Of a stretch of DNA of 64,000 bases, positions 35,321 to 45,097 are shown piece by piece. How positions within the stretch are numbered: position 1 is the first letter of the stretch; each line of letters begins with the position of its first letter. Position numbers and translations under genes: made by a program. Source of the DNA: Alteromonas halophila (GTDB lineage: Bacteria; Pseudomonadota; Gammaproteobacteria; Enterobacterales; Alteromonadaceae); contig NZ_BMXP01000004.1 in assembly GCF_014651815.1 (NCBI RefSeq), positions 1 to 64,000 of the forward strand, given 5' to 3'. A model generated the notes under the pieces. That model saw only the letters and a program-made list of their open reading frames with translations. It did not search any database and was not told the origin of the DNA.

Positions 35321-36436
35321 CTATTCGTCGACAGCCTCGTCGTGAATGTATTCCACCACTTCAAGCCCGTAGCCTGACAAGGCGTGATATTTAATCGGCT
35401 TGCTCAGAAGACGCATTTTGTGAACCCCAAGCGATGCCAGAATCTGACTACCGACACCAATGGTACGCGAAGAGCCCTGCCAGCTTGCCCCGGCGGGCTG
35501 TTCACCGCAATCTTCGGCAGCAAAACGTTTCACCTGCATTTCCAGGTGTTCTTCCTTACCCAGCAACACCAGCACTCCGCCTTCATCGCTGATACGCTGC
35601 ATTGCCTGCGGAAGTGTCATTGACCGGTTTATTCCCCTGGTAGACCCCAGTAGATCGCTGAAGGTGTTGTGCAGGTGTACGCGTACCAGGGTCGGCGTAG
35701 ATTCATCAATCTGCCCTTTTTTCAACGCAAAATGTATCTGGTTATCAATACTGTCTTTGAAAGTATGCAGCTCAAACTCACCAAACTCGGTCGGCAGTTT
35801 GCACTGCGCGACTTTATCGATGGTCGTTTCGTTTAAGTTACGATATTCAATTAGATCAGCAATGGTACCAATTTTAAGGTTATGTTTTTTAGCAAACGTT
35901 TCCAGTTGTGGACGGCGGGCCATGGTGCCGTCCTCATTCAGGATCTCGACGATCACACCGGCAGGTTCACAACCTGCTAATCGCGGCAAATCAACACCTG
36001 CTTCGGTATGTCCCGCCCTGTTCAGTACGCCGCCGTCTTTGGCAATTAGCGGAAAAATATGGCCCGGCTGAACGATATCTGCGGCGGACGCGTCTTTGGC
36101 GACGGCTGCGCGAATTGTGGCGGCACGGTCAGCAGCGGAAATACCTGTTGTCACGCCGCGCGCGGCTTCGATAGAGACAGTAAAATTGGTGGCAAACTGG
36201 GCTTCATTTTTATCTACCATCAATGGCAGATTGAGTCGTTTACAGCGCGCCTGCGTCATGGGTAAACACACCAGTCCGCGGGCATGGGTGACCATGAAAT
36301 TGATGGCTTCCGGTGTCACATGTTCTGCCGCCATAATCAGATCGCCTTCGTTCTCGCGATCTTCATCATCCATCAGGATCACCATTTTGCCCTGACGAAT
36401 GTCTTCGATAATCTCTTCGGGGGTGTTTAATGCCAT
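35321..36436 (-). CDS. ribBA: 3,4-dihydroxy-2-butanone 4-phosphate synthase with decayed GTP cyclohydrolase II domain
   Basis: 371 aa. The N-terminal RibB domain (~1-205) is intact: [28 protein letters not shown], and the later HTEAGVDL. The C-terminal half is RibA-like by length and position, but lacks the zinc-binding cysteine cluster (expected C..C.C after VRVHSE; here [18 protein letters not shown]) and the QEGRGIGL motif. The second half is therefore probably not a cyclohydrolase, a known situation in gammaproteobacteria, and a separate RibA is expected elsewhere. No FMN riboswitch is seen upstream. Confidence 0.92.
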   Translation of the reverse strand: MALNTPEEIIEDIRQGKMVILMDDEDRENEGDLIMAAEHVTPEAINFMVTHARGLVCLPMTQARCKRLNLPLMVDKNEAQFATNFTVSIEAARGVTTGISAADRAATIRAAVAKDASAADIVQPGHIFPLIAKDGGVLNRAGHTEAGVDLPRLAGCEPAGVIVEILNEDGTMARRPQLETFAKKHNLKIGTIADLIEYRNLNETTIDKVAQCKLPTEFGEFELHTFKDSIDNQIHFALKKGQIDESTPTLVRVHLHNTFSDLLGSTRGINRSMTLPQAMQRISDEGGVLVLLGKEEHLEMQVKRFAAEDCGEQPAGASWQGSSRTIGVGSQILASLGVHKMRLLSKPIKYHALSGYGLEVVEYIHDEAVDE

Positions 36437-36470
36437 AATTTTTACTTTTATTTGTTTGTAGAGTTATTTG

Positions 36471-37133
36471 TTATCTTTTTAAAAATCCGTGCTCAGCCAG
36501 AAAACGCATATCAATACCTTTCGTCTGAGGCTCTGCAGCCTTGTCGCCCAGCATTAGCCGCTCAAGATAACGGGCAATAACATCCACTTCCAGGTTGACC
36601 TTAGTACCTGTTTCATAGCTTCCAATTACCGTTTCTTTCAGCGTATGCGGAATAATCCACAACATAAACTCACTGCCCTGCACTTCATTAACGGTGAGGC
36701 TGACACCATCCACCGTGATACTGCCCTTATGCGCAATATACTTAGCCAGAGAAGTGGGCGCATTTATCCAGAATTCAATGTAGTCGCTATGCCGGATTAC
36801 CCGGCTTACCTCACCTACACCGTCAACGTGACCTGACACGATGTGGCCACCAAACCTGTCGGTAGGCCGCATCGCTTTTTCCAGGTTAACTTTACTGCCG
36901 GCACTGTAATGCGCAAAGCCGGTCAGCCGAATGGTTTCTTCGGAAACATCAGCGCAATAATAATCGTGGCCTTTTTCAGTGACAGTAAGGCATACACCAT
37001 TGGTCGCGATACTGTCTCCGAGTGCTACATCTGACATATCAAGCGATGGTGAGTGAACATGTAGCTGAATATCGTCGCCGCGTCGATCCATACTACTGAT
37101 GGTACCCAGCGCCTGAATAATTCCTGTAAACAT
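36471..37133 (-). CDS. ribE: Riboflavin synthase (alpha subunit)
   Basis: 220 aa. Dismutates two lumazines to riboflavin. The two lumazine-binding barrels are tandem: MFTGIIQALG and GVCLTV in the first, HVDGVGEV and DGVSLTVNEV in the second. It sits between ribD and ribBA on the same strand with 2- and 34-bp gaps. Also named ribC in E. coli. Confidence 0.95.
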   Translation of the reverse strand: MFTGIIQALGTISSMDRRGDDIQLHVHSPSLDMSDVALGDSIATNGVCLTVTEKGHDYYCADVSEETIRLTGFAHYSAGSKVNLEKAMRPTDRFGGHIVSGHVDGVGEVSRVIRHSDYIEFWINAPTSLAKYIAHKGSITVDGVSLTVNEVQGSEFMLWIIPHTLKETVIGSYETGTKVNLEVDVIARYLERLMLGDKAAEPQTKGIDMRFLAEHGFLKR

Positions 37134-37135
37134 AG

Positions 37136-38275
37136 CTATTTCTCAGTTGTGTTATGTTGGCCGGGCTTTTCGACCCTGTAATGCAGCCTGATATCATCAC
37201 CGACGCTGCGAACATCCATTAAGCTCAGTGACGGTGTCGACGACAGCGACGAAAACGACGGAAAATTCACCATAGAGCGCGCCTTATCGCCCAGCAGTTT
37301 ACCCGCCTGGTAGCAGATAAGTTCATCCACCTCTTCGGCCATAAACAGTGCACCGACTAGCCCCGGCCCCGCTTCGACCCACACTTCATTAATTTGCATG
37401 GCACCGAGTTCGCTCATCAGGGCAGATAAATCCAGTTTACCGTTTGCCGCAGGCAGTTCGAGCCGGTAAGCATTACCCTCAGAGTCAGCCTGCCGGGTGA
37501 TGGTTGCCAGGTAGGTAGGATAACCATCCTGAAAGCACTGATAGTCACGCCCCAGTGCATCGGCAGCATCGACCACCACGCGGATGGGCTGACGAATGGT
37601 ATCCAGCGGATAATCGCTTAATTGCGCTTCTTCGGGACGCACCAGTAAGCTGGGGTTATCCGCCTTTACCGTGCCGGAGCCGGTAACAATGGCGCAGCTT
37701 TGCGCACGGTACCGCTGCACATCGCGGCGCGCATCCGGACCAGTTATCCACTGACTGACGCCGTTCTCAAGCGCAATTTTGCCATCCAGGCTTGTCGCCA
37801 TTTTCACTCTTACCCGTGGCTTGCCGGTGACCATACGCTTAATGAATCCTGGGTTAAGGTCTGCGGCTTCCGCCGCCATAATGTCAGTAACAACCTCAAT
37901 ACCCGCTTCCTGCAGCCTTCTGATGCCATTACCGCTTACATTGGGATTCGGATCGGTCATTGCCACCACCACACAGCGTACCCCAGCGTCGATCAGTGCG
38001 TTGGCGCAGGGTGGCGTACGACCATAATGACTGCAGGGTTCCAGCGTGACATACACTGTCGCTCCACGAGCCTGACTGCCGGCCTGCTTTAGCGCATGAA
38101 TCTCGGCATGCGGCGTGCCAGCCTGAATATGATAGCCCGCGCCAATTTGCGTATCATTGTCATCGACAATAATGCAGCCAACACGGGGGTTGGGTGAAGT
38201 AGTGTTGCGTCCCTGCCGGGCGAGTCTGATGGCTTTTGCCATCCAGCGATAATGTGAAGTTAACGTGCGCGTCAA
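37136..38275 (-). CDS. ribD: Bifunctional riboflavin deaminase/reductase RibD
   Basis: 379 aa. The N-terminal deaminase has the zinc site HAEIHAL (His and Glu) and PCSHYGRTPPC (two Cys). The C-terminal half is the NADPH-dependent reductase (MATSLDGKIAL, then VEAGPGLVGAL). It converts the first pyrimidine intermediate of riboflavin synthesis. It follows nrdR by 27 bp and abuts ribE. Confidence 0.95.
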   Translation of the reverse strand: MTRTLTSHYRWMAKAIRLARQGRNTTSPNPRVGCIIVDDNDTQIGAGYHIQAGTPHAEIHALKQAGSQARGATVYVTLEPCSHYGRTPPCANALIDAGVRCVVVAMTDPNPNVSGNGIRRLQEAGIEVVTDIMAAEAADLNPGFIKRMVTGKPRVRVKMATSLDGKIALENGVSQWITGPDARRDVQRYRAQSCAIVTGSGTVKADNPSLLVRPEEAQLSDYPLDTIRQPIRVVVDAADALGRDYQCFQDGYPTYLATITRQADSEGNAYRLELPAANGKLDLSALMSELGAMQINEVWVEAGPGLVGALFMAEEVDELICYQAGKLLGDKARSMVNFPSFSSLSSTPSLSLMDVRSVGDDIRLHYRVEKPGQHNTTEK

Positions 38276-38302
38276 CGGCTTATCCTCTTCGTCTGACTGA
38301 CA

Positions 38303-38752
38303 TTAGTCGCCAAGCCGGGCAATCTCTTCTCCAAACTCACGGATATCTTCAAATGACCGGTACACGGACGCAAAGCGAATGTACGCAACTTTATCCAGGT
38401 GACGCAGTTCATCCATGATCAGATTTCCCAGAAACTGGCTCTGAATCTCGCGTTCGCCGGTTGCACGCAATTTCGACTTGATGGTAAGAATGGATTTCTC
38501 CACATTTTCAGTGCTGACCGGGCGCTTTTCCAACGCCCGCTGCATGCCTGCCCGAAGTTTATCTTCGTTAAAGGGTTCACGGGAGCCATCACGTTTAATC
38601 ACCCTTGGCATCACTAGCTCTGCCCCTTCAAACGTGGTAAACCGCTCATGGCATATGACGCACTCGCGGCGGCGGCGCACCTGATGACCCTCTGCTACCA
38701 GCCGCGAATCAATCACCTTGGTTTCCTGAGCAGAACAAAATGGGCAAAACAT
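38303..38752 (-). CDS. nrdR: Transcriptional repressor NrdR
   Basis: 149 aa. ATP/dATP-sensing repressor of ribonucleotide reductase genes. The N-terminal zinc ribbon (CPFC at 3-6 and [12 protein letters not shown]) is followed by an ATP-cone ([16 protein letters not shown]). It heads the nrdR-ribDE-ribBA-ribH-nusB cluster, the same order as in E. coli and Vibrio. Its start is 62 bp downstream of glyA. Confidence 0.95.
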   Translation of the reverse strand: MFCPFCSAQETKVIDSRLVAEGHQVRRRRECVICHERFTTFEGAELVMPRVIKRDGSREPFNEDKLRAGMQRALEKRPVSTENVEKSILTIKSKLRATGEREIQSQFLGNLIMDELRHLDKVAYIRFASVYRSFEDIREFGEEIARLGD

Positions 38753-38813
38753 GGCACGTCACCTCGTGTTTATCATGGTATGCCGGATTGCTCCGGCACA
38801 GCACCAGTTCAAT

Positions 38814-40073
38814 TTATGCGGCGTAAACCGGGAATTTCGCACACAGTGCAACGACATCCTGCTTCACGCGCTCGACAACACTTTCATCCCCCATGTTATC
38901 AAGTACATCACACATCCAGGTTGCTACCTGCTTTGCTTCTTCCTCCTGGAAGCCGCGACGGGTGATGGCCGGGCTGCCAATACGCAGACCACTGGTGACA
39001 AACGGCGAGCGCGGGTCGTTGGGCACAGAGTTTTTATTGACCGTAATGTTAGCACGGCCCAGTGCTGCATCGGCGTCTTTCCCAGTGATATCTTTGTCAA
39101 TCAAATCAAGCAGGAACAGGTGATTCTGGGTGCCATTTGAGACAATTTTATAACCTCGCTCCTGCATCACGGCGACCATCGCCTGGGCATTTTTGACAAC
39201 CTGTTGCTGATAGGTCTTAAATTCAGGCTGTAGCGCTTCCTTGAAGGCCACTGCTTTGGCTGCGATGACATGACACAGTGGTCCGCCCTGATTACCCGGG
39301 AACACGGAACTGTTAAACTTTTTGTACAGGTCTTCATCACCACAGGAGGACAGAATAAGGCCGCTGCGGGGGCCTGCCAGCGTTTTGTGAGTGGTGGTTG
39401 TGACCACATGCGCGTGCGGTAGCGGGTTCGGGTAAATCCCAGCTGCAACCAGACCTGCGACATGCGCCATGTCCACCAGCAGATAAGCCCCCGCCTTATC
39501 GGCGATCTCGCGCATACGCTGCCAGTCCACGATACCTGAATAAGCTGAGAAGCCACCGATGATCATTTTGGGTTTATGCTCTGCGGCCAGCGCTTCGACC
39601 TGCGCGTAGTCGATTTCACCGGTTGTTTGATCCAGCCCGTACTGCACAGCATTGTAAGTCTTGCCAGAGAAATTAACGTGGGAGCCGTGTGTCAGGTGCC
39701 CACCTTCGGCCAGGCTCATGCCCAGCACTGTGTCGCCGGCATTCAGTAACGCCATAAATGCCGCCGCATTTGCCTGCGAGCCTGAATGTGGCTGCACATT
39801 AGCGTATTCAGCGCCAAATAACTGCTTGGCCCGGTCGATGGCCAGCTGCTCCACCACATCAACGTACTCACAGCCACCGTAGTAGCGTTTTCCGGGATAG
39901 CCTTCGGCATATTTGTTGGTGAGCTGAGATCCCTGCGCCTCCATAACGCGCGGACTACAGTAGTTTTCTGAGGCAATCAGTTCAATGTGCTGTTCCTGAC
40001 GCTCAACTTCTTTGGCCATTGCGTCTGCCAATTCAGGATCATAATCAGCAATATTCATTTCACGAGGTAACAT
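38814..40073 (-). CDS. glyA: Serine hydroxymethyltransferase
   Basis: 419 aa. PLP enzyme that interconverts serine and glycine and feeds one-carbon units to tetrahydrofolate. The PLP lysine is in [25 protein letters not shown] and [10 protein letters not shown] are also standard. ATG 40073 has AAGGAG at 5 bases. It precedes nrdR. The 288-bp gap upstream shows no gene and no PurR-type palindrome that I could see. Confidence 0.96.
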   Translation of the reverse strand: MLPREMNIADYDPELADAMAKEVERQEQHIELIASENYCSPRVMEAQGSQLTNKYAEGYPGKRYYGGCEYVDVVEQLAIDRAKQLFGAEYANVQPHSGSQANAAAFMALLNAGDTVLGMSLAEGGHLTHGSHVNFSGKTYNAVQYGLDQTTGEIDYAQVEALAAEHKPKMIIGGFSAYSGIVDWQRMREIADKAGAYLLVDMAHVAGLVAAGIYPNPLPHAHVVTTTTHKTLAGPRSGLILSSCGDEDLYKKFNSSVFPGNQGGPLCHVIAAKAVAFKEALQPEFKTYQQQVVKNAQAMVAVMQERGYKIVSNGTQNHLFLLDLIDKDITGKDADAALGRANITVNKNSVPNDPRSPFVTSGLRIGSPAITRRGFQEEEAKQVATWMCDVLDNMGDESVVERVKQDVVALCAKFPVYAA

Positions 40074-40361
40074 GGAGGCTCCTTCACTACGGTTAGATAA
40101 GGCCGGTATGGCACACGGCCATGCAACTTTATTCAGGCCACAGCCAAATCGTGTGAAAACACAATTCGGCCAGACAATTCAGACTGGCTGCCTATTTTAG
40201 TCATTTTGCCAGCTATGTATACCGCTTTGTGGCCCGCAGAGGTATGGTCAGTGGCAAGGCTTGTTGGCATTATTGTGCAGTTTTCAGCACAACGCGCTGA
40301 CAATCGTGGTGCGGTACACGGGCAGGTTCGACTGACGCTTATACGGCACCACGCTGCAGCG

Positions 40362-41396
40362 CTATGATTCGCGCAGCTTTTCCAGCGCCTTTACCCGCTG
40401 ATACAGGCTGTCAACCTGGCGCAATCTGATCACATTCTTACGCCAGTCCCGGTTTGGCATGGCCGGCTGACCCGATGAGTAAACACCAGGCTCAGTAATA
40501 TCCTGAACAATCATGGTGTAGCCTGTGACCTGTACCTTGTCGCAGATGCTGATATGACCATTGATCCCCACACCGCCACCAATAATAACGTACTTACCAA
40601 TGTGGCAACTTCCGGCAATACCGGTGGAGCCACATATGCAGGAGTGATCGCCGATGATGCAGTTGTGGCCCACCTGCACCTGATTATCAATAATCACGTT
40701 GTCGCCAATAACGGTGTCTTCCATAGCACCGCGGTCAATGCTGCTACTTGCACCTATATAGCTGTTATCGCCAATTCTGACCGAGCCGGTCTGAGGAATG
40801 GGCAGCCATAGCCCGTTGTCATTCGCATAACCAAACCCATCGGCACCAATCACAGTCTGCGCCTGAATGACGACACCCTGTCCAATGACCACATCATGGT
40901 AGATCGTTACGTTCGGGTAAAACACGCAATCGTTGCCAATCACCGCGCCTTTGCCAATAACGGTGTTGGCCCCAATTGAGACGTTATCACCAATCACCGC
41001 GCCGTCTTCAATCACTACGTGCGGGCCCAAAGAAACATTGTCACCCAGCGTTGCGCTATCAGCAACAACGGCACTTGGAGCCACCCCACTAGCTACTGCC
41101 GGCGTTGTATCGAAGCATTGGGCAATGCGGGCAAACGCTGCATGCGGATTTTTCACCACCAGAGCAGGACAAGGCGCGTCGCCGGCTGCCTTTTCAGGCA
41201 CAATAACTGCGCCGGCTGATGTCGAAGTCAGCTGCGGCGTGTACTTCGGATTCGTCAAAAAAGATATCTGACTGGCCGATGCACCAGCAAGGGTGCCGAC
41301 ACCACTTATCCTTACCGTGGCATCCCCAGTAATGGTTCCACCAACTTGCTCCGCCAGTTCTGCCAGCGTATAGGAGCGCCCCGGATTTGCCGTCAT
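40362..41396 (-). CDS. lpxD: UDP-3-O-acylglucosamine N-acyltransferase LpxD
   Basis: 344 aa. Third step of lipid A synthesis. An N-terminal uridine-binding domain (~1-100; FLTNPKY) leads to a left-handed beta helix of hexapeptide repeats (~105-300). The catalytic histidine is in VQVGHN, and FGYAND is conserved. A short C-terminal helix follows. It is not in the usual bamA-skp-lpxD-fabZ-lpxA cluster: it stands alone between glyA and divergent ettA. It could be the only copy moved away or a second copy; the window cannot tell. Confidence 0.93.
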   Translation of the reverse strand: MTANPGRSYTLAELAEQVGGTITGDATVRISGVGTLAGASASQISFLTNPKYTPQLTSTSAGAVIVPEKAAGDAPCPALVVKNPHAAFARIAQCFDTTPAVASGVAPSAVVADSATLGDNVSLGPHVVIEDGAVIGDNVSIGANTVIGKGAVIGNDCVFYPNVTIYHDVVIGQGVVIQAQTVIGADGFGYANDNGLWLPIPQTGSVRIGDNSYIGASSSIDRGAMEDTVIGDNVIIDNQVQVGHNCIIGDHSCICGSTGIAGSCHIGKYVIIGGGVGINGHISICDKVQVTGYTMIVQDITEPGVYSSGQPAMPNRDWRKNVIRLRQVDSLYQRVKALEKLRES

Positions 41397-41601
41397 GTGC
41401 TCTTCCTCAGTTAACTGTTAACGCTGCGAATGGTAGCGTAAATTTTTTAGAAGGTCGGCTAAAATCTGTATTTTACGGTGCAGACTGCCCAAAATACCAT
41501 CAATCACCTCGCTCTTTCTGAACTCAGCAGGGACAATACCAGGCTTTACCATTACACTATGTCTATCATTTTAAATTGCGTTTCAACTGCAAGGACACAG
41601 C

Positions 41602-43272
41602 ATGTCACAGTACGTATATAGTATGCATCGGGTGGGCAAAGTGGTACCACCGAACCGTCACATATTGAAAGACATCAGTTTAAGTTTCTTCCCCGGCGCT
41701 AAAATCGGCGTTTTGGGCTTAAACGGTGCCGGTAAATCTACCCTGCTTCGTATTATGGCAGGTGTCGACACTGATATCGAAGGCGAGGCGCGGCCTCAGC
41801 CCGGGCTGAATATTGGCTATTTGCCACAGGAGCCTCAGCTGGATGAAAGCAAAGACGTTCGGGGCAATATTGAAGAGGCGGTGGCCGATGTAACCCATGC
41901 CGTTAAGCGTCTGGATGAAGTGTACGCAGAATATGCGGACCCCGATGCCGACTTCGATGCACTGGCTAAGGAACAGGGCGAACTGGAAGCCATTATTCAG
42001 GCCAAAGACGGGCATACCATTGAGAATGCGCTGGAGCGCGCCGCAGATGCGTTGCGCCTGCCCCCGTGGGATGCCGATGTCACTAAATTGTCCGGTGGTG
42101 AACGCCGCCGCGTGGCCTTGTGCCGTTTATTGCTGGAAAAGCCCGATATGTTGCTGCTTGATGAGCCTACCAACCACCTTGATGCTGAATCGGTAGCCTG
42201 GCTGGAGCGCTTCCTGCACGATTATGAAGGGACAGTGGTTGCTATTACCCACGATCGATACTTTCTCGACAACGTCGCAGGCTGGATCCTGGAGCTGGAC
42301 CGTGGCGAAGGTATTCCCTGGGAAGGCAACTATTCATCGTGGCTGGAACAAAAGGAAAAACGCCTGGAAATGGAAGAGCGTGCCGAATCTGCTCGTCAGA
42401 AGTCCATTAAGCAGGAGCTGGAATGGGTACGCTCTAACCCGAAAGGCCGTCATGCAAAAAGCAAGGCCCGGATGTCACGCTTTGAAGAAATGTCGACCGG
42501 AGACTATCAAAAACGTAATGAAACCAATGAGCTGTTCATACCACCGGGTGAGCGGCTTGGCGATAAAGTCATTGATGTCGACGGCCTCAATAAAGCCTAT
42601 GGCGAACGGGTGCTGATTGACGATTTATCCTTTAGCGTTCCCAAGGGCGCCATTGTTGGCATTATCGGCCCGAATGGTGCGGGTAAATCCACCCTGTTCC
42701 GTATGCTAACCGGTGCTGAGCAGCCTGATAGCGGCAGTATTGATATTGGTGAGTCAGTGCAGATTGCCAGTGTTGAGCAGTTCCGTGATCACATGGATGA
42801 GAACAACACGGTGTACAAAGAGATCTCTGACGATCAGGACATCATTAAAATTGGCAACTTTGAAATTAACAGCCGCGCTTACTGCAGCCGCTTTAATTTT
42901 AAAGGCACCGATCAGCAAAAGTACATCAAAGACTTGTCTGGGGGTGAACGAAACCGGGTGCATCTGGCAAAACTGCTGAAGTCTGGCGGTAACGTGCTGT
43001 TACTCGATGAGCCAACCAACGATCTTGACGTAGAAACACTGCGTGCGCTTGAAAACGCGCTGCTTGAGTTCCCAGGCTGCGCGATGGTTATCTCGCACGA
43101 TCGCTGGTTCCTGGACCGGGTGGCCACCCATATTATGGATTACCGGGATGAAGGCCAGATTAACTTCTTTGAAGGTAACTACGCGGACTATGAAAGCTGG
43201 CTTAAAGCCGAATATGGCCAGGATGTGGTTGAACCGCATCGCCTTAAATATAAGCGTATGACGAAAAAGTAG
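41602..43272 (+). CDS. ettA: Energy-dependent translational throttle protein EttA
   Basis: 556 aa ABC-F ATPase that binds the ribosomal E site and gates the first peptide bond according to ATP/ADP. Two nucleotide domains: Walker A GLNGAGKST with LSGGERRRVAL and LLLDEPTNHLD, then GPNGAGKST with LSGGERNRVHL and LLLDEPTNDLD. The arm insertion and the linker rich in basic residues (SNPKGRHAKSKARMSRFEEM) are present. AAGGA precedes ATG 41602. Confidence 0.96.
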   Translation: MSQYVYSMHRVGKVVPPNRHILKDISLSFFPGAKIGVLGLNGAGKSTLLRIMAGVDTDIEGEARPQPGLNIGYLPQEPQLDESKDVRGNIEEAVADVTHAVKRLDEVYAEYADPDADFDALAKEQGELEAIIQAKDGHTIENALERAADALRLPPWDADVTKLSGGERRRVALCRLLLEKPDMLLLDEPTNHLDAESVAWLERFLHDYEGTVVAITHDRYFLDNVAGWILELDRGEGIPWEGNYSSWLEQKEKRLEMEERAESARQKSIKQELEWVRSNPKGRHAKSKARMSRFEEMSTGDYQKRNETNELFIPPGERLGDKVIDVDGLNKAYGERVLIDDLSFSVPKGAIVGIIGPNGAGKSTLFRMLTGAEQPDSGSIDIGESVQIASVEQFRDHMDENNTVYKEISDDQDIIKIGNFEINSRAYCSRFNFKGTDQQKYIKDLSGGERNRVHLAKLLKSGGNVLLLDEPTNDLDVETLRALENALLEFPGCAMVISHDRWFLDRVATHIMDYRDEGQINFFEGNYADYESWLKAEYGQDVVEPHRLKYKRMTKK

Positions 43273-43310
43273 TCGCGGCGCAGAGTGCTGCGAATGTTGT
43301 TACTCCGTTA

Positions 43311-43337
43311 AGCGCCTGTCACTGACAGGCGCTTTTT
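43311..43337 (+). terminator. Rho-independent terminator of ettA
   Basis: AGCGCCTGTC (43311-43320), a three-base loop, and GACAGGCGCT (43324-43333) end in a T run. A 10-bp perfect stem. Confidence 0.92.
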
Positions 43338-43521
43338 GTGACGTCAGCCCAGAACTTTACTGCTTCCTCACTCTTGTTGCCAATCAGCGACACCTTCCTA
43401 ACTCCCATCATAAAGGAAAATCACAACCTATTGAAAAAATATAACTTTTACAGATTGGCATGGTGATTGAAGTTTTACCAAACACTAGTTATTCATTCAC
43501 CTCACTGTGATAAGGCATTTT

Positions 43522-44502
43522 ATGAAGTTCTCAGTACATCCACTCAATTCAGTTTCTACCGTGGCGAAAGCCTGCGCCATTGCGCTTGGGCTGGCTGGTC
43601 TGACTGCGTGTGGCGGGTCTGACACAGACTCACCTGCGGTAGAGCGGCCCGCACCGGACAATGAAGCCAGCTTCTCACTGGCCGTGTCCGACGCGCCCGT
43701 TGATAGCGCAACCGAGGTTGTAGTGTATTTTGACACGGTAGAGCTGACCGGCAATGGCGACCCCCTGGTGTTTGATGTCAGAGACGAAAACGGTGATCCA
43801 CGCCGTCTCGATCTGCTTGCGTTGCAAGGTCAGGCCTTCGCCACTATTGTAGAACAAACTGATATTCCATCCGGTGAGTATGGACAGGTAAGACTGGTTG
43901 TTACCGATGACTCCTACATCGTGATGGACGAAGGTACGTTTCCGTTGCAGGTTCCAAGTGGTGAGTTAAAACTGGATGGCTTCACGGCTGCACCGGGCGC
44001 TGAAGCGGCTTATACAGCAGAATTCGACTTACGCAAAAGTCTGGTTAACCCAGTAGGCCAGCAAGCAGTATTCCTCAAGCCGCGTGGCGTCCGGCTGGTA
44101 TTAAACGACGAGGTTGGTCAGATTGAAGGTTCGATCGATAACTTGCTGCTTGATGATCCGTCCTGCGCGCAGAAAATGGATCTGAATACGGGCAATGCCG
44201 TCTATGTTTATCAGGGGGAGTATCAACAAATCAGTGAACTGGGTGATGACGCAAGCCCAGATGATGACGACGACGTACAACGCCCTTACACCATTATTCC
44301 CGTTAACTATGATCAGGCGGATGACAGCTACCGGTTCAACGCCAGCTTCCTGCCGGCAGACGATTATACATTAAGCTTTTCGTGTACCGCGTTGTTTGAT
44401 GAGCCCGAGTCAGAAGAAGGTGAAGCAGAAGGGTTCACATTACAAACCCTTGATACAGTGACTGTCACAGCAGGTAATACTACCACGGTGTCTGTCGAGT
44501 AA
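43522..44502 (+). CDS. DUF4382 lipoprotein
   Basis: 326 aa. The signal peptide ends in the lipobox LTAC (Cys30), so it is a lipoprotein. The DUF4382 domain begins SFSLAVSDAPVDSATEVVVYFDTVEL (residues ~50-75), continues through DIPSGEYGQVRLVV, and is followed by a second beta-rich part with an acidic run DDDDD near residue 250 and a Glu-rich segment near the end. The family is secreted and of unknown function; the acidic patches suggest calcium or metal binding, which is inference. ATG 43522 has AAGG eight bases upstream. Monocistronic. Confidence 0.85.
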   Translation: MKFSVHPLNSVSTVAKACAIALGLAGLTACGGSDTDSPAVERPAPDNEASFSLAVSDAPVDSATEVVVYFDTVELTGNGDPLVFDVRDENGDPRRLDLLALQGQAFATIVEQTDIPSGEYGQVRLVVTDDSYIVMDEGTFPLQVPSGELKLDGFTAAPGAEAAYTAEFDLRKSLVNPVGQQAVFLKPRGVRLVLNDEVGQIEGSIDNLLLDDPSCAQKMDLNTGNAVYVYQGEYQQISELGDDASPDDDDDVQRPYTIIPVNYDQADDSYRFNASFLPADDYTLSFSCTALFDEPESEEGEAEGFTLQTLDTVTVTAGNTTTVSVE

Positions 44503-44683
44503 CTCCTGAGATTGCGGCCACATACCGGCCGCATCACTCTGTTGCAACAGACCCGGGGTCCCAATATCAATCCACACAGGCGTTAACTATAACGCACAAA
44601 ATTCGTTGATCTTCTGGCCACAACCCGCTAAAACTGATCATTAAATCTACCGGCGATTCGGCCATCACCAGACAGGACTGCAT

Positions 44684-45097
44684 ATGTCTGACAAGCGACA
44701 ATTCCAGCGGGTTAAACTTGATATCGACGGCACGCTGTCCCATCAGACAACCACCATTGCGGTTGTCGTAAAAGATGTGTCGCTACAGGGATTGCGCCTG
44801 AGCGCCCGGGAATCACTGCTTGATCAATTGCCATTCGACAGTCACGAGCCCTACCTGGCCCGCTTTCGTCCCAATGACGACAGCCCCGAGCTAACGCTTT
44901 TTATTGAACAGTTGTACCGCCATGCAGACTCCCGCCATCCCGATACGATTTTGGGCTGCAGGCTGAAGCGCGGTGATATTGAAAGCGTGAGTGCGCTTCG
45001 ACGCATCATTCAGCTCAACAGCAGCGACGCCGAGCTGAGCAACAAAGACCTTGATGCGCTCATCGAGGCGATTTACTCCAGCGCGTCCAGCGCCTGA
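44684..45097 (+). CDS. Small PilZ-domain protein
   Basis: 137 aa. A single PilZ domain with the cyclic-di-GMP-binding pair: RQFQR (residues 5-9; Arg-x3-Arg) and DVSLQGLRL (D/N-x-S-x2-G). The C-terminal 35 residues form a helix. It is likely a c-di-GMP effector; the partner is unknown. It is tail-to-tail with radA and overlaps it by 25 bp. Confidence 0.88.
   Translation: MSDKRQFQRVKLDIDGTLSHQTTTIAVVVKDVSLQGLRLSARESLLDQLPFDSHEPYLARFRPNDDSPELTLFIEQLYRHADSRHPDTILGCRLKRGDIESVSALRRIIQLNSSDAELSNKDLDALIEAIYSSASSA

Noticed and set aside
36437..36470. Possible FMN riboswitch upstream of ribBA
   Set aside because: Only 34 bases separate ribBA from ribE, too few for an RFN element, and no RFN sequence blocks are seen. 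The next upstream gaps in the operon are also too short.
40074..40361. Possible PurR operator or riboswitch upstream of glyA
   Set aside because: I found no ACGCAAACGTTTGCGT-like palindrome or glycine riboswitch core. A small GTGT/ACAC inverted repeat near 40151-40162 is too short to interpret.
44512..44532. GC-rich hairpin after the DUF4382 gene
   Set aside because: GCGGCC and GGCCGC can pair around a short loop but no T tract follows. It could be a weak or Rho-assisted terminator, but I cannot support a call.
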